DNA of 64,000 bases from Nereida ignava (lineage in GTDB: Bacteria; Pseudomonadota; Alphaproteobacteria; Rhodobacterales; Rhodobacteraceae): assembly GCF_001049735.1 (NCBI RefSeq), contig NZ_CVPC01000016.1:23832-87831 (forward strand), written 5' to 3'. Below the pieces are notes generated by a model that saw only the letters and a program-made list of their open reading frames with translations, did not search any database and was not told the DNA's origin. Positions 52,679 through 61,212 of this stretch are shown here, in pieces; position 1 is the first letter of the stretch; every line of letters begins with the position of its first letter. A program made the translations under genes and the position numbers.

Positions 52679-53461
52679 CTAAATATAGCTGGCATCTTCA
52701 TGCACACCCTGATCCACGCCGGTAATCATCGCTACCACGTCGTTTCCGCTTGCGGTCTTGGCATTCAGAACACCGGCGATCCGCCCTTGACGAAAGACGA
52801 CAATCCGGTCCACCAGATTGAAGACCTGGCGTAAGTTATGAGACACAATAATCACGGGTACCCCGCGTTCTTTAAGGCCTCTGATGATGTTTTCGACTCG
52901 TGTTGTTTCTTGAATTCCCAAGGCCGCTGTGGGTTCGTCCATGATAATCAGTTTGGATCCCCAGCCCGCCGCACGACTAATCGCGACGCATTGGCGTTGG
53001 CCGCCAGACATACCAGCGACCGATTGGGTTGTATCTGGAATCTTAATGCCAGTTTCTTCCAACAGCTCTTCAGCGCGCTTGGCCATCGCCTTTTTCTTAA
53101 GCCATGAAAGTGGTCCGAATTCGAAATAAACATCTTCGCGGCCCAAGAAGATATTCTGCGGGACATTTAGGTGATCAGCGAGAGCGAGATTTTGATAAAC
53201 AGTTTCAATACCATGTTCGCGCGCGTCATTGGGCGCTTTGAAATTCACGGGAACTCCGTCGATCAAAACTTCGCCCGCGGTGCGTTGTTCCACGCCGGTG
53301 ATGTTACGCACAAAGGTTGATTTGCCCGCGCCGTTGTCGCCCACGATCGCGATGTGTTCATCGGCAAACATTTTGAAGTCAGCGTTGTTGAGCGCCTGAA
53401 CACCCCCGTAGTGCTTTGTTAACCCACGTGTTTCTAGAATGACCTTGCGGACATCATCCAT
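52679..53461 (-). CDS. Sugar ABC transporter ATP-binding protein (FrcA-like)
   Basis: 260 residues, single ABC domain. Walker A GDNGAGKST, Q-loop VYQNLALAD, signature MSGGQRQ, Walker B LIIMDEPTAALG, switch VSHNLR. Half-size CUT2-type ATPase like FrcA, not the double-domain RbsA type, so it works as a homodimer with the permease. Divergent from the binding protein and permease genes, an unusual split of one transporter. Confidence 0.9.
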   Translation of the reverse strand: MDDVRKVILETRGLTKHYGGVQALNNADFKMFADEHIAIVGDNGAGKSTFVRNITGVEQRTAGEVLIDGVPVNFKAPNDAREHGIETVYQNLALADHLNVPQNIFLGREDVYFEFGPLSWLKKKAMAKRAEELLEETGIKIPDTTQSVAGMSGGQRQCVAISRAAGWGSKLIIMDEPTAALGIQETTRVENIIRGLKERGVPVIIVSHNLRQVFNLVDRIVVFRQGRIAGVLNAKTASGNDVVAMITGVDQGVHEDASYI

Positions 53462-53517
53462 CTTTATTTCCTCCCGACGGCGTCTCTGTTGGGTCCAAAA
53501 GCAACATTTCAGACCGG

Positions 53518-53558
53518 AATGTCAATAATTAAATCAAGTTGAATTAATTATTGACATT
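53518..53558. promoter_or_regulatory. Operator palindrome between divergent sugar transporter genes
   Basis: Perfect 15-base inverted repeat AATGTCAATAATTAA / TTAATTATTGACATT with an 11-base centre. TTGACA hexamers in both arms point outward and can serve as -35 boxes of the two divergent promoters, so a repressor here would stop both. ROK repressors bind such AT-rich palindromes. The -10 boxes are weak. Confidence 0.75.
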
Positions 53559-53633
53559 GAATCGATTATTTCCTCTTTTAGGGACACACGAAGCTGGGCG
53601 TTGGAGGCTCAGCAACTTCTGGGAGGAATAAAC

Positions 53634-54569
53634 GTGAAAATGAATATGACATTCGCAGGTGTAGCTGTTGCTGCGCTTATTGCCGGGTCCACTGCAAGCG
53701 CGCAGGACGTAATCGGCTATATCACAAAGTCCGCGACAAACGCTGGCTGGATGATGATTAACCAAGGTGCAGCTGATGCTGCGGAAGAAGAGGGTGTAAA
53801 CCTTGTTTCTGTTGGCCCAGCATTCCAAGGTGACCTTTCAAGCCAGCTCGAAGTTTTTGAAAACCTTGTTGCTCAGGGCGCGGCCGCAATTGCCGTGGCG
53901 CCAGTTGACAGCGCGGGTATCGCGCCTGCCGTAAATGACGCCATGGGCGCAGGCATTCCAGTTGTCGCAATTGACACCGGTGTCGCTGGAGCAGAGGTGA
54001 CGTCCTTTGTTGCGACAGACAACTACGCAGTGGCCAAAGTTCAAGGCGCTGTTGCTGCGACCTTGGTCGAAGATGGCCAGCCGATCATCTATGTGACAGG
54101 CAATCAAGCACAATCCACAGGACAAGAGCGCCGCAACGGTTTCGTTGAATCCTTCTCTGCCGCGCGTCCAAACTCTGAAATCCTTGAAGTTCCAACCGAA
54201 TGGAACAGCCAGGAAGCGCAAGAAGGCGTTGAGGCGATCCTCAACAGCCGTCAGGATGTTGCAATGGTTGCAAACGCATGGGATGGCGGCACAATGGGTG
54301 CCAAAGCAGCCCTTGAAAACCTTGGCTTCTCTGCGGGCGACGTAAAGCTGGTTGGCTTCGACGGTGCTGGCGATGCGATTGCTGCTATGGATGAAGGCTG
54401 GGTACACGCCAACACAGCGCAGATGCTGTACCAGATGGGTTACCAAGGCATCAAAGCGGCTTCCGCTGCGGCGCGCGGTGAAGACGTATCCGCACGCATC
54501 GACACAGGGTTTTTCCTTGTGACGCCGATGACTTCGGGCACTTATAAAGCAATGGTTGGCATCGAATAA
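53634..54569 (+). CDS. Sugar ABC transporter periplasmic binding protein (FrcB-like)
   Basis: 311 residues from GTG 53634, with GGAGG seven bases upstream; ATG codons at 53640 and 53646 are alternatives. Signal peptide (MNMTFAGVAVAALIAGSTAS, then AQD). Peripla_BP_4 fold with DVIGYITKSATNAGWMMINQ, AVAPVDSAGIAPAVNDAM and LVGFDGAGDAIAAM. Family members bind fructose, ribose or xylose-type sugars. Followed by a strong terminator that should make it more abundant than the permease. Confidence 0.9.
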   Translation: MKMNMTFAGVAVAALIAGSTASAQDVIGYITKSATNAGWMMINQGAADAAEEEGVNLVSVGPAFQGDLSSQLEVFENLVAQGAAAIAVAPVDSAGIAPAVNDAMGAGIPVVAIDTGVAGAEVTSFVATDNYAVAKVQGAVAATLVEDGQPIIYVTGNQAQSTGQERRNGFVESFSAARPNSEILEVPTEWNSQEAQEGVEAILNSRQDVAMVANAWDGGTMGAKAALENLGFSAGDVKLVGFDGAGDAIAAMDEGWVHANTAQMLYQMGYQGIKAASAAARGEDVSARIDTGFFLVTPMTSGTYKAMVGIE

Positions 54570-54588
54570 TCGACCGACTTTTTAATGA

Positions 54589-54615
54589 GGGCGCGTCGTT
54601 CGACGCGTCCTTTTT
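54589..54615 (+). terminator. Hairpin after the binding-protein gene
   Basis: GGGCGCGTCG, TT, CGACGCGTCC then TTTTT: a ten-pair stem with one G-T pair. Lies in the 82-base gap before the permease gene. Probably a partial terminator setting the binding protein to permease ratio. Confidence 0.75.
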
Positions 54616-54651
54616 CATACAAACTTCAAATTTTTCCGGCGGAAGAAAAAA

Positions 54652-56211
54652 ATGACAGACATCTCGCGTGCCAAAGCCACTACTTCACTTCAAGACCGCA
54701 TCGTGCTCGGCTTGGTCAAGTTCTTTAAGGCGGAATGGTCCGGCGCTTTTCTTGCGATCGTAATCCTTGGCATATCCATCGAGCTTGCCACGTCAGGCCG
54801 CCCGTTCTTTCACCCATCAAACTTGATGACAATCCTCAACAACTCGGCCGCGATCGGCATCGTGGCGGGGGGGATGACGCTTGTCATTATCACCGCAGGC
54901 ATCGACCTATCGGTTGGATCAGTAATGGGGATGACCGCCGCGCTGACGGGGTATGTCGCCAGTTTCTGGGGGTTTCCGCCTTACCTTGCTATCATGACCG
55001 GCCTTGGGATCGGCCTTGCAATTGGGGCCTTCAACGGCTCACTCGTGGCCTATTTTGGGATGCCCGCGTTTATTGTCACGCTGGCTGGTCTTTCGATCTG
55101 GCGGGGCACTGGTCACCTTTCTACAGGCGCGCAGGCTACGCCAAAGTTGCCTGAAACCTTCGACATGTTTGGACGCTACAACCCGTTTTCAGGTCTGCGC
55201 GACGCCTATAAAGAGGGGGAATTGTCGGGCTTTTGGGAAAGTGTGGGTGGCTTTATTGATGACAATTGGATAAACTTTTTTCGCACCTTTCAAATGTCGA
55301 TGCTGATCTTTATTGGCTTCTTCATCGTCCTGACCATTATTATTTCGAACACGCGCTATGGTCGCTGGGTCTACGCGATTGGATCGAATGAGCCGGGCGC
55401 ACGTCAGGCAGGTATCAATACGCCGCGCTATACGCTGCTGACCTATATGTTCTGTTCGTTCTCGGCGGCATTGGGGGCCTTGCTGTTCCTTGGCCGCGCT
55501 CCTTATGCAAAATCAGACTACGGGCAGATGTGGGAACTCGACGCAATTGCCGCTGTGGTTATTGGCGGCACGTCCCTTTTCGGCGGACGTGGGTCGCTTT
55601 GGGGGACCTTTATGGGGGTGATCCTGCTCAAGCTGATCAACAACGGCCTGACATTGGCCCAGCTTGATACCTTCTGGCAGATGGTTGTCACCGGTCTGAT
55701 TATTCTGGTCGCCGTCGGCTTGGACATCGTGCGTCAATCCAAGAACCCTGAAAGCGTGCGCAAGCTGTTGGGGGCGATTGCGGCTGTCATGGCCTTCCTT
55801 GCCCTGATGACACCCGGAGCTATCTTTCTTCGCGCCAAGATCGCATTGTTGGAGCATGGTGCTGCAACCACACTACGCGAAGCAGGAACATCACTTGCCG
55901 CGGGCCAAAATGCACGCCTCTTGTCGCCGGATGAAATTACACAGTTGCAATCCGCTGCATCGGCGAACCTTACTGCAACGCTCTTGTTGCTGGTTCTGGT
56001 ACTTGCGACCGCATTTGTGGTGCTGAAAACATCGCGCCTGATCAGTTTTGGTTTGGCGGCCGTGTTCATTGTGATGATCCTTCCGGTGTCCTTGTTGGGC
56101 TATGAAATCACCGTGCCATTCCTTGTCCTAGGTGCCGCTGCTTTATTGGGAAGCACCTATGTGCATGCGATGTTTGCGAAGGCTCGCATGTTGGACGTAA
56201 ATGCGCGGTAA
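54652..56211 (+). CDS. Sugar ABC transporter permease (FrcC-like), with C-terminal extension
   Basis: 519 residues, CUT2/BPD_transp_2 family. The core (about 30-365) has GIVAGGMTLVIITAGIDLSV and the cytoplasmic EAA-like GARQAGINTPRYTLL loop, and about 10 membrane helices. Residues about 370-519 are an added region with further helices (LLLLVLVLATAFVVLKTSRL) and a periplasmic-like insert; usual CUT2 permeases are about 320-360 residues, so this is long. The binding protein and ATPase are the neighbouring genes. Confidence 0.88.
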   Translation: MTDISRAKATTSLQDRIVLGLVKFFKAEWSGAFLAIVILGISIELATSGRPFFHPSNLMTILNNSAAIGIVAGGMTLVIITAGIDLSVGSVMGMTAALTGYVASFWGFPPYLAIMTGLGIGLAIGAFNGSLVAYFGMPAFIVTLAGLSIWRGTGHLSTGAQATPKLPETFDMFGRYNPFSGLRDAYKEGELSGFWESVGGFIDDNWINFFRTFQMSMLIFIGFFIVLTIIISNTRYGRWVYAIGSNEPGARQAGINTPRYTLLTYMFCSFSAALGALLFLGRAPYAKSDYGQMWELDAIAAVVIGGTSLFGGRGSLWGTFMGVILLKLINNGLTLAQLDTFWQMVVTGLIILVAVGLDIVRQSKNPESVRKLLGAIAAVMAFLALMTPGAIFLRAKIALLEHGAATTLREAGTSLAAGQNARLLSPDEITQLQSAASANLTATLLLLVLVLATAFVVLKTSRLISFGLAAVFIVMILPVSLLGYEITVPFLVLGAAALLGSTYVHAMFAKARMLDVNAR

Positions 56212-56543
56212 TTTTGACATAGCGATCGGTGGCGAAAACCTGATCGACACCGTGAACAGGTCTTTGACAAGTGGGCGAAGTTGCGCAAAATCATAACCTT
56301 GGAGGGTCACCGTATAATGTTGCGGTGGCCCTTGCGCGTCAGGGGATGACGCCACATTACCTTACCCCGATTTCGATCGATGATTTTGGTGAACAGCTGG
56401 CAGATCACTTACAGCGCGAAGGCGTCGTATTGGCAGGTGAACGCCGGTCCGAACCGACGACCCAAGCCATTGTCACGCTCGAAAATGGCATACCGAGCGA
56501 TGTGTTCCATCGGGAAGGGACGGCCGAGCAGGCCATCAGCTAA
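56201..56543 (+). pseudogene. PfkB-family fructokinase remnant
   Basis: Starts with ATG 56201 inside the permease end: MRGNFDIAIGGENLIDTVN is a PfkB N-terminus. Within 25 codons the frame breaks (stop at about 56300), and the homologous sequence continues in another frame: NLGGSPYNVAVALARQGMTP, then FGEQLADHLQREGVVLAGER, up to a stop at 56541. Only about 110 of some 300 codons remain. It was the sugar kinase of the transporter locus. Downstream DNA is a different gene on the other strand. Confidence 0.82.
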
Positions 56544-56544
56544 C

Positions 56545-57552
56545 TCACTTCTCTTGAACAATAGCATCCTCCCATTCCCGGATAAATGCTGCTCGTTTCA
56601 TTTGATCCAGATATGTCATCAAAGCCGGGTCTAGATTGATGGTCCGTAGGTTTTGAAAATCTTGGGACCGCGAAAGCGGCGGTAGAGGGAAGGTTAACGG
56701 ATCGCCGATCGATTGAAGTTTCAGGAGGTGGCGGACAAAATTATTAGCGTGCTGAGGGGCTGGAGCGGCCGCGGATACTAAAATCGTCCGCATCATAGTT
56801 GTTGGAAATTCTGATGGCAGAATGATTATCAAATCGTCCGAATTCTCTGCCTGCGCCTTTGCGTAGCTTCCCAAGACGTTATAAGCTATTATCAATTTAC
56901 CAGTCCGTAGATCGTTAATCATCTGACCGGAACAGCAATAGAGCCTTGCTCCTACGCGCCCCATGACTTCAGTCAAGCGCCAATAGGTTTCGGTAGCACG
57001 GGCGTCTTGTGTGGCAAAAAGGTAGCCTAAGCCAGATTGCCTCACGTCATAAGTCCCAACCCGTCCCTGAAAATGGTCTGGGTGGTCTCGCATCAACTGA
57101 ATCAAATCTTGCCGACTGCTTGGGACGTGAATCTGCTTAAAGGCTTGGCGGTTAAGGACAATAGCAGCAGGTTCCGATGTAAATGCAAAAAGGCTGTTAT
57201 TCCATTGAGCCCATTCAGGGTGGTCAATATTCATGACTGGCGCAGAAAATCCATCGTTTACCAACTTAAGCTGGAGGTCCATTGCGCTGGAAATGACCAC
57301 ATCAAACTCATCGGGTGCAGCGCGGTACAGACGATCGATATCAGCCGTGCCAGTGACAAGGTATTCCACCGAAATGTCCGGGGATGACGCGAGAAAGTCT
57401 TCAATAATCGGGGCGAAAAACGAGGTGTCGGTGCTGGACAGAATACGCAATTGTGCTTGATTGGGTTCACCGAAAGACTGTTGGTCTTCCCAGCCTTGGG
57501 CGAAGCTGGACACTGGCAACCAAAGAGCAATCAGAAAGATAATGTAACGCAT
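56545..57552 (-). CDS. Periplasmic binding protein, accessory sensor of the TctDE-like system
   Basis: 335 residues. Signal peptide (MRYIIFLIALWLPVSSFAQG), then an ABC-type (SBP_bac-like) fold: QLRILSSTDTSFFAPIIEDF, DEFDVVISSAMDLQLKLVND, AYNVLGSYAKAQAE. It overlaps the histidine kinase gene by 22 bases and follows it, and no ABC permease is near, so it likely helps the kinase to sense its ligand, as proposed for Bordetella BctC with BctDE. That role is inferred. Confidence 0.75.
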   Translation of the reverse strand: MRYIIFLIALWLPVSSFAQGWEDQQSFGEPNQAQLRILSSTDTSFFAPIIEDFLASSPDISVEYLVTGTADIDRLYRAAPDEFDVVISSAMDLQLKLVNDGFSAPVMNIDHPEWAQWNNSLFAFTSEPAAIVLNRQAFKQIHVPSSRQDLIQLMRDHPDHFQGRVGTYDVRQSGLGYLFATQDARATETYWRLTEVMGRVGARLYCCSGQMINDLRTGKLIIAYNVLGSYAKAQAENSDDLIIILPSEFPTTMMRTILVSAAAPAPQHANNFVRHLLKLQSIGDPLTFPLPPLSRSQDFQNLRTINLDPALMTYLDQMKRAAFIREWEDAIVQEK

Positions 57553-58898
57553 GCGCCGCCCTCTTCTCTGTTGGTCAAGGCCATTGAACCGTTATGGGCG
57601 ACGATAACCTCTTGCGCGATCGTCAGGCCGAGCCCCGACCCGATCGTGTTGCCCATATCTTTGCCACGCACAAAACGTCCGGACAGTGTTTCGATTTCGT
57701 CCACCGCAAACCCCGGTCCGTCATCATAGATGCTAACTGATAAGGTTGGCGAGTTAGAGGCTTTTATAATCACGCCCGTTTCTGCGGGCGCATATTTTAG
57801 CGCATTATCTATCAGGTTGCGCAGCGCATTCTGGAGCAAAATCGCATCCCCTTGCAGCGTTGCAGGGCGCTCCAGTTCCATTGTCATCGTGATGTCCTTC
57901 ATTTCTGCCACGGGCGTCATGCTTTGGACCAGTTCATGCAATAAATCAGCCAGATCGACCTGGACCATTTCAAGGTTCCCGGCTCGAAAAGTCACCATCG
58001 CATGGTCCAGCAACTGTCCAGCGGCGCGGCTGCTTTCGTCAATCGCGCGTACCATCGCTTGTAGCGATGTACGATTTTCGTCACGGTCCACACGCTGCAA
58101 CGTCGCCTCGGCATGTGACCTTACTGTCGCAAGTGGGGTGCGAATGCGATGCGCAGCCTCGGCGATGAACTCTTCGGATTGTGTCAGCGAGTGATCCAGC
58201 CGCAACATAAATGTGTTTAGAGATGCCACCAAAGGGGCCATTTCTGATGGGACAGGTTTGGTAAAGCGGCTTAGGTCTTGTGGACCACGGCGGGTCACGG
58301 ACGATGTCAGTCGGCGCATCTGACGGCTTGTTGTGGATGCAGCCCAAATTGCAAGTGCCGATGACATTGCAAAGAACCCAAGCCCCAGAAACGCGACATT
58401 GCGTGAAATTGCGTTAAGTGTGTTTGATAGGGCGTCCTGTGTTTGGGCCACCGACACAAAAACGTTTCTAGGGCCGTTTGATCCGATCAAGGTTCGCGCC
58501 CCTGAGGCAACGCGCAAAACCTCCCCTTTGAGGGTCGTGTTTTTAAAAATTGTGTTTTCGGGCGCCACATCACGCGGTGATGTCAGCCAATCATACCCCG
58601 ATAACAGAGTGTTATCTTCGTAGATTGCGTAGAATACGCGATCATCGGCCTCCGTGTTCAACATAGACAGTGACGAATACGGGAAATCGAGCGTTACCCG
58701 GCCATCGCGTATGGCTGCTGTATCCAGCACCGACGACATCGATGCCTTTAATATGTTGTCTTGGCCTTGTTGTGCCACCTGCGCTGCTAACACCCGAACC
58801 ACAATAAACAAGACGACGGCCAACAACGCAGCACCGCCCGTCAAGATCAACGCCAACCGGTTGCGCAATGATCCTGAGACAACAACATCAGGCGTCAT
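57531..58898 (-). CDS. Sensor histidine kinase, TctE-like
   Basis: 455 residues. Helix 1 (about 12-32, ALILTGGAALLAVVLFIVVR), periplasmic sensor domain (2CSK-like), helix 2 (about 168-188), HAMP, H-box FIAEAAHRIRTPLATVRSHA, N-box LQNALRNLIDNALKYAP, G-boxes DDGPGFAV and GSGLGLTIAQEV. Its start overlaps the response regulator stop by 11 bases. It controls uptake of tricarboxylic or similar acids by the transporter on the other side. Confidence 0.9.
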   Translation of the reverse strand: MTPDVVVSGSLRNRLALILTGGAALLAVVLFIVVRVLAAQVAQQGQDNILKASMSSVLDTAAIRDGRVTLDFPYSSLSMLNTEADDRVFYAIYEDNTLLSGYDWLTSPRDVAPENTIFKNTTLKGEVLRVASGARTLIGSNGPRNVFVSVAQTQDALSNTLNAISRNVAFLGLGFFAMSSALAIWAASTTSRQMRRLTSSVTRRGPQDLSRFTKPVPSEMAPLVASLNTFMLRLDHSLTQSEEFIAEAAHRIRTPLATVRSHAEATLQRVDRDENRTSLQAMVRAIDESSRAAGQLLDHAMVTFRAGNLEMVQVDLADLLHELVQSMTPVAEMKDITMTMELERPATLQGDAILLQNALRNLIDNALKYAPAETGVIIKASNSPTLSVSIYDDGPGFAVDEIETLSGRFVRGKDMGNTIGSGLGLTIAQEVIVAHNGSMALTNREEGGACVTLSF

Positions 58899-59556
58899 GA
58901 TTTAACCTATAGCCCAGTCCGCGCAGCGTCACGATCCGCAGCTGTGACCCCTCAAGATGTTTGCGCAATCGCCCAATATAAACCTCGATAGCATTTTCCG
59001 ACACATCGTCGTTATAGGAAAATAAACGATCCACGAGCTTTTGTTTCGAGAAAACCTGCCCCTTATTGGCGATCAAAAGTTCTAGCAGCCGAAGTTCACG
59101 GTTGCGCAAATTGATACTGTTGCCGTTGACGCGCAACAGACCGGATACGGCATCAAAATCTACATCCCCGATTGTCTGAACCGATTGGGCAGAACCTGCG
59201 TTTCGCCGCAAAACGGCACGGCACCGCGCCTGCAGTTCGGCATGATCAAATGGCTTGGTGAGGTAATCATCGGCTCCCAAATCCAACAAACCGATTCTGT
59301 CTGACACCTGACTTCGGGCCGTCAAAACAATCACCGATGTCAGGTTTTTAGCGGCACGGTGTTGTTTTAGAAAAGTCCGACCATCCCCATCAGGGAGCAT
59401 AATATCAAGCAAAATCAGATCGTATTCACCGGTGTTCACAAATGCACGCGCATCAGCAATTGTAGCAGCATGATCAACGGCATGCCCATCCAGACGGATA
59501 CGCGAGGCAATCGCCTCGGCTAGCTCCAAATTGTCTTCGACCAGAAGGTATTTCAT
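58888..59556 (-). CDS. Response regulator, OmpR family, TctD-like
   Basis: 222 residues. Receiver domain with phospho-acceptor Asp51 (YDLILLDIMLPDGDGR), Lys in TKPFDHAELQARC, and winged-helix DNA-binding domain (NRELRLLELLIANKGQVFSK, ENAIEVYIGRLRKHL). First gene of the three-gene sensory operon, divergent from tctC. Candidate binding repeats are 25 bases upstream of its start. Confidence 0.92.
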   Translation of the reverse strand: MKYLLVEDNLELAEAIASRIRLDGHAVDHAATIADARAFVNTGEYDLILLDIMLPDGDGRTFLKQHRAAKNLTSVIVLTARSQVSDRIGLLDLGADDYLTKPFDHAELQARCRAVLRRNAGSAQSVQTIGDVDFDAVSGLLRVNGNSINLRNRELRLLELLIANKGQVFSKQKLVDRLFSYNDDVSENAIEVYIGRLRKHLEGSQLRIVTLRGLGYRLNHDA

Positions 59557-59580
59557 CTAGGCATCTAACCTTTCAAGTAC

Positions 59581-59601
59581 GTGACAGGTTTGTGTCAGGT
59601 T
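59581..59601. promoter_or_regulatory. Tandem direct repeats, likely TctD-type binding site
   Basis: GTGACAGGTT and GTGTCAGGTT, 11 bases apart, in the 105-base divergent region. Tandem ten-base repeats in one-turn phase are the usual site of OmpR-family dimers. Position suits activation of the transporter operon. Confidence 0.65.
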
Positions 59602-59661
59602 GCCATGGTTTACATACACCATCTAGCCGTCTGAAGAATGGCTATCAAATGGGAGAGTAAA

Positions 59662-60648
59662 ATGACAACTTTGAAAATGGGCCGCCGTGCCTTAATCGCT
59701 GCAGCTACGGCGACGCTTAGCTTTGGCGCGCCAGTATTTGCCGACGGCCACCAGATTATTGACGAAATTCACTTCATCATCCCAGGTGGTGCTGGCGGTG
59801 GATGGGATGGCACTGCGCGTGGCACAGGCGAAGCGTTGACCGAAGCAGGACTTGTTGGCACAGCGACTTATGAAAACATGTCTGGCGGCGGCGGTGGTGT
59901 GGCAATCGGTTACATGATCGAAAACGCCGAAAGCCTTGAGGGCACTTTGATGGTTAACTCTACGCCCATCGTGATCCGTTCCTTGACCGGTGTGTTTCCT
60001 TACAACTTCAACGATTTGACTTTGGTGGCCGGCACCATCGGCGACTATGCGGCAATCGTTGTCGGCAAAGACAGCCCGATTAATTCTATGGATGACCTTC
60101 TGGCGGCATGGGATGCAGACCAGAGCGGTACACCAATTGGTGGCGGTTCAGTTCCTGGTGGCATGGACCACCTAGTTGCAGCGATGGTCATGGAAGCATC
60201 TGGTCGTGATGCACTTGCAGTGAATTATATCCCCTACGACGCTGGTGGCACAGCAATGGCGGCATTGCTGTCAGGTGAAATCGCAGCACTGTCCACCGGT
60301 TTCTCCGAAGCAGTTGATCTATCGAACGCGGGCGAAGTCAAAATCATCGGTGTCACATCTGATGCACGCGTTGCTGCCGCTTCAGATGCGAAGACCATGG
60401 TGGAACAAGGCATTGATACAACATTCGTCAACTGGCGCGGCTTCTTTGGTGCACCTGGTATGTCGGACGAAAAGCTGGCCCAATACCAAGCCGCAATCGA
60501 AGCCATGTATGACACACCCGAATGGGAAGCCGTGCGTGCGCGCAATGGTTGGGTCAACATCCACAATTCAGGCGAGGATTTCCGCACATTTCTTGAGGCG
60601 CAAGAAACTGTCATTGGCGATCTGATGAAAAAGCTGGGCTTCCTCTAA
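59662..60648 (+). CDS. tctC: Tripartite tricarboxylate transporter binding protein
   Basis: 328 residues from ATG 59662 (MTTLKMGRRALIAAATATLS), with GGGAGAG upstream. Twin-Arg-like GRRALI start and signal peptide ending near VFADG. Bug/TctC family: IHFIIPGGAGGGWDGTARGT and YENMSGGGGGVAIGYMIENA are its marks. Periplasmic; ligand likely a carboxylate. A strong hairpin after it separates it from the membrane genes. Confidence 0.9.
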   Translation: MTTLKMGRRALIAAATATLSFGAPVFADGHQIIDEIHFIIPGGAGGGWDGTARGTGEALTEAGLVGTATYENMSGGGGGVAIGYMIENAESLEGTLMVNSTPIVIRSLTGVFPYNFNDLTLVAGTIGDYAAIVVGKDSPINSMDDLLAAWDADQSGTPIGGGSVPGGMDHLVAAMVMEASGRDALAVNYIPYDAGGTAMAALLSGEIAALSTGFSEAVDLSNAGEVKIIGVTSDARVAAASDAKTMVEQGIDTTFVNWRGFFGAPGMSDEKLAQYQAAIEAMYDTPEWEAVRARNGWVNIHNSGEDFRTFLEAQETVIGDLMKKLGFL

Positions 60649-60673
60649 AAGCTTGCGGCATTCGATATCAATG

Positions 60674-60700
60674 GGCGGAGCGTACAGACGCTCCGCCTCT
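60674..60700 (+). terminator. Hairpin between tctC and tctB
   Basis: GGCGGAGCG, six-base loop, CGCTCCGCC, then TCTTTCTATTT. Nine-pair GC-rich stem. Likely partial terminator, so that the binding protein is made in excess over the membrane parts. Confidence 0.78.
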
Positions 60701-60728
60701 TTCTATTTCGGGAATTTGAGGGAACAAA

Positions 60729-61211
60729 ATGGCCTTGGATCGTTGGATCGCACTCTGTCTTCTTGGGCTCTGTATCTTGTACGGGTACACGGCATGGTTC
60801 ACCATGGATGCAAGCCTTGCGCCATTTATGCGCCGCAACCCCATTTGGCCCAGCACATTCCCCAAAGTTTTATCCGTTTTGGGTATTAGCGCCTCATTTA
60901 TTATTCTGATTGGACTTGAAAAGGGCGAAGAGAAAATCGGCGAGATAGACCACCGTCGCTTAGGCGATTACTTCCTTGGTCAGGCCTTGGTGTTGCTTGG
61001 CCTTATGGTTGTCTACGCGCTGTGTCTGCGCCCGCTTGGTTTCTTGTTTTCAACCTCGGCATTCCTGATTGTTGGCTCGTTTATCTTGGGCGAACGTAAA
61101 TTGCATGTGATGATCCCAGTCGCCTTCATCGCTACTGGAGCTGTTTGGTATCTGGTGCAAGAAGTGCTTGGGATATTCCTGCGTCCCCTGCCAATTTTCG
61201 TGGGGGTCTGA
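60729..61211 (+). CDS. tctB: Tripartite tricarboxylate transporter small membrane subunit
   Basis: 160 residues with four membrane helices (about 5-25, 40-60, 80-105, 115-150), the TctB pattern (LDRWIALCLLGLCILYGYTA, RRNPIWPSTFPKVLSVLG). Starts 32 bases after the hairpin with GAGGGAAC upstream. Overlap with tctA start is one base short, so translation is coupled. Confidence 0.88.
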   Translation: MALDRWIALCLLGLCILYGYTAWFTMDASLAPFMRRNPIWPSTFPKVLSVLGISASFIILIGLEKGEEKIGEIDHRRLGDYFLGQALVLLGLMVVYALCLRPLGFLFSTSAFLIVGSFILGERKLHVMIPVAFIATGAVWYLVQEVLGIFLRPLPIFVGV

Positions 61212-61212
61212 T

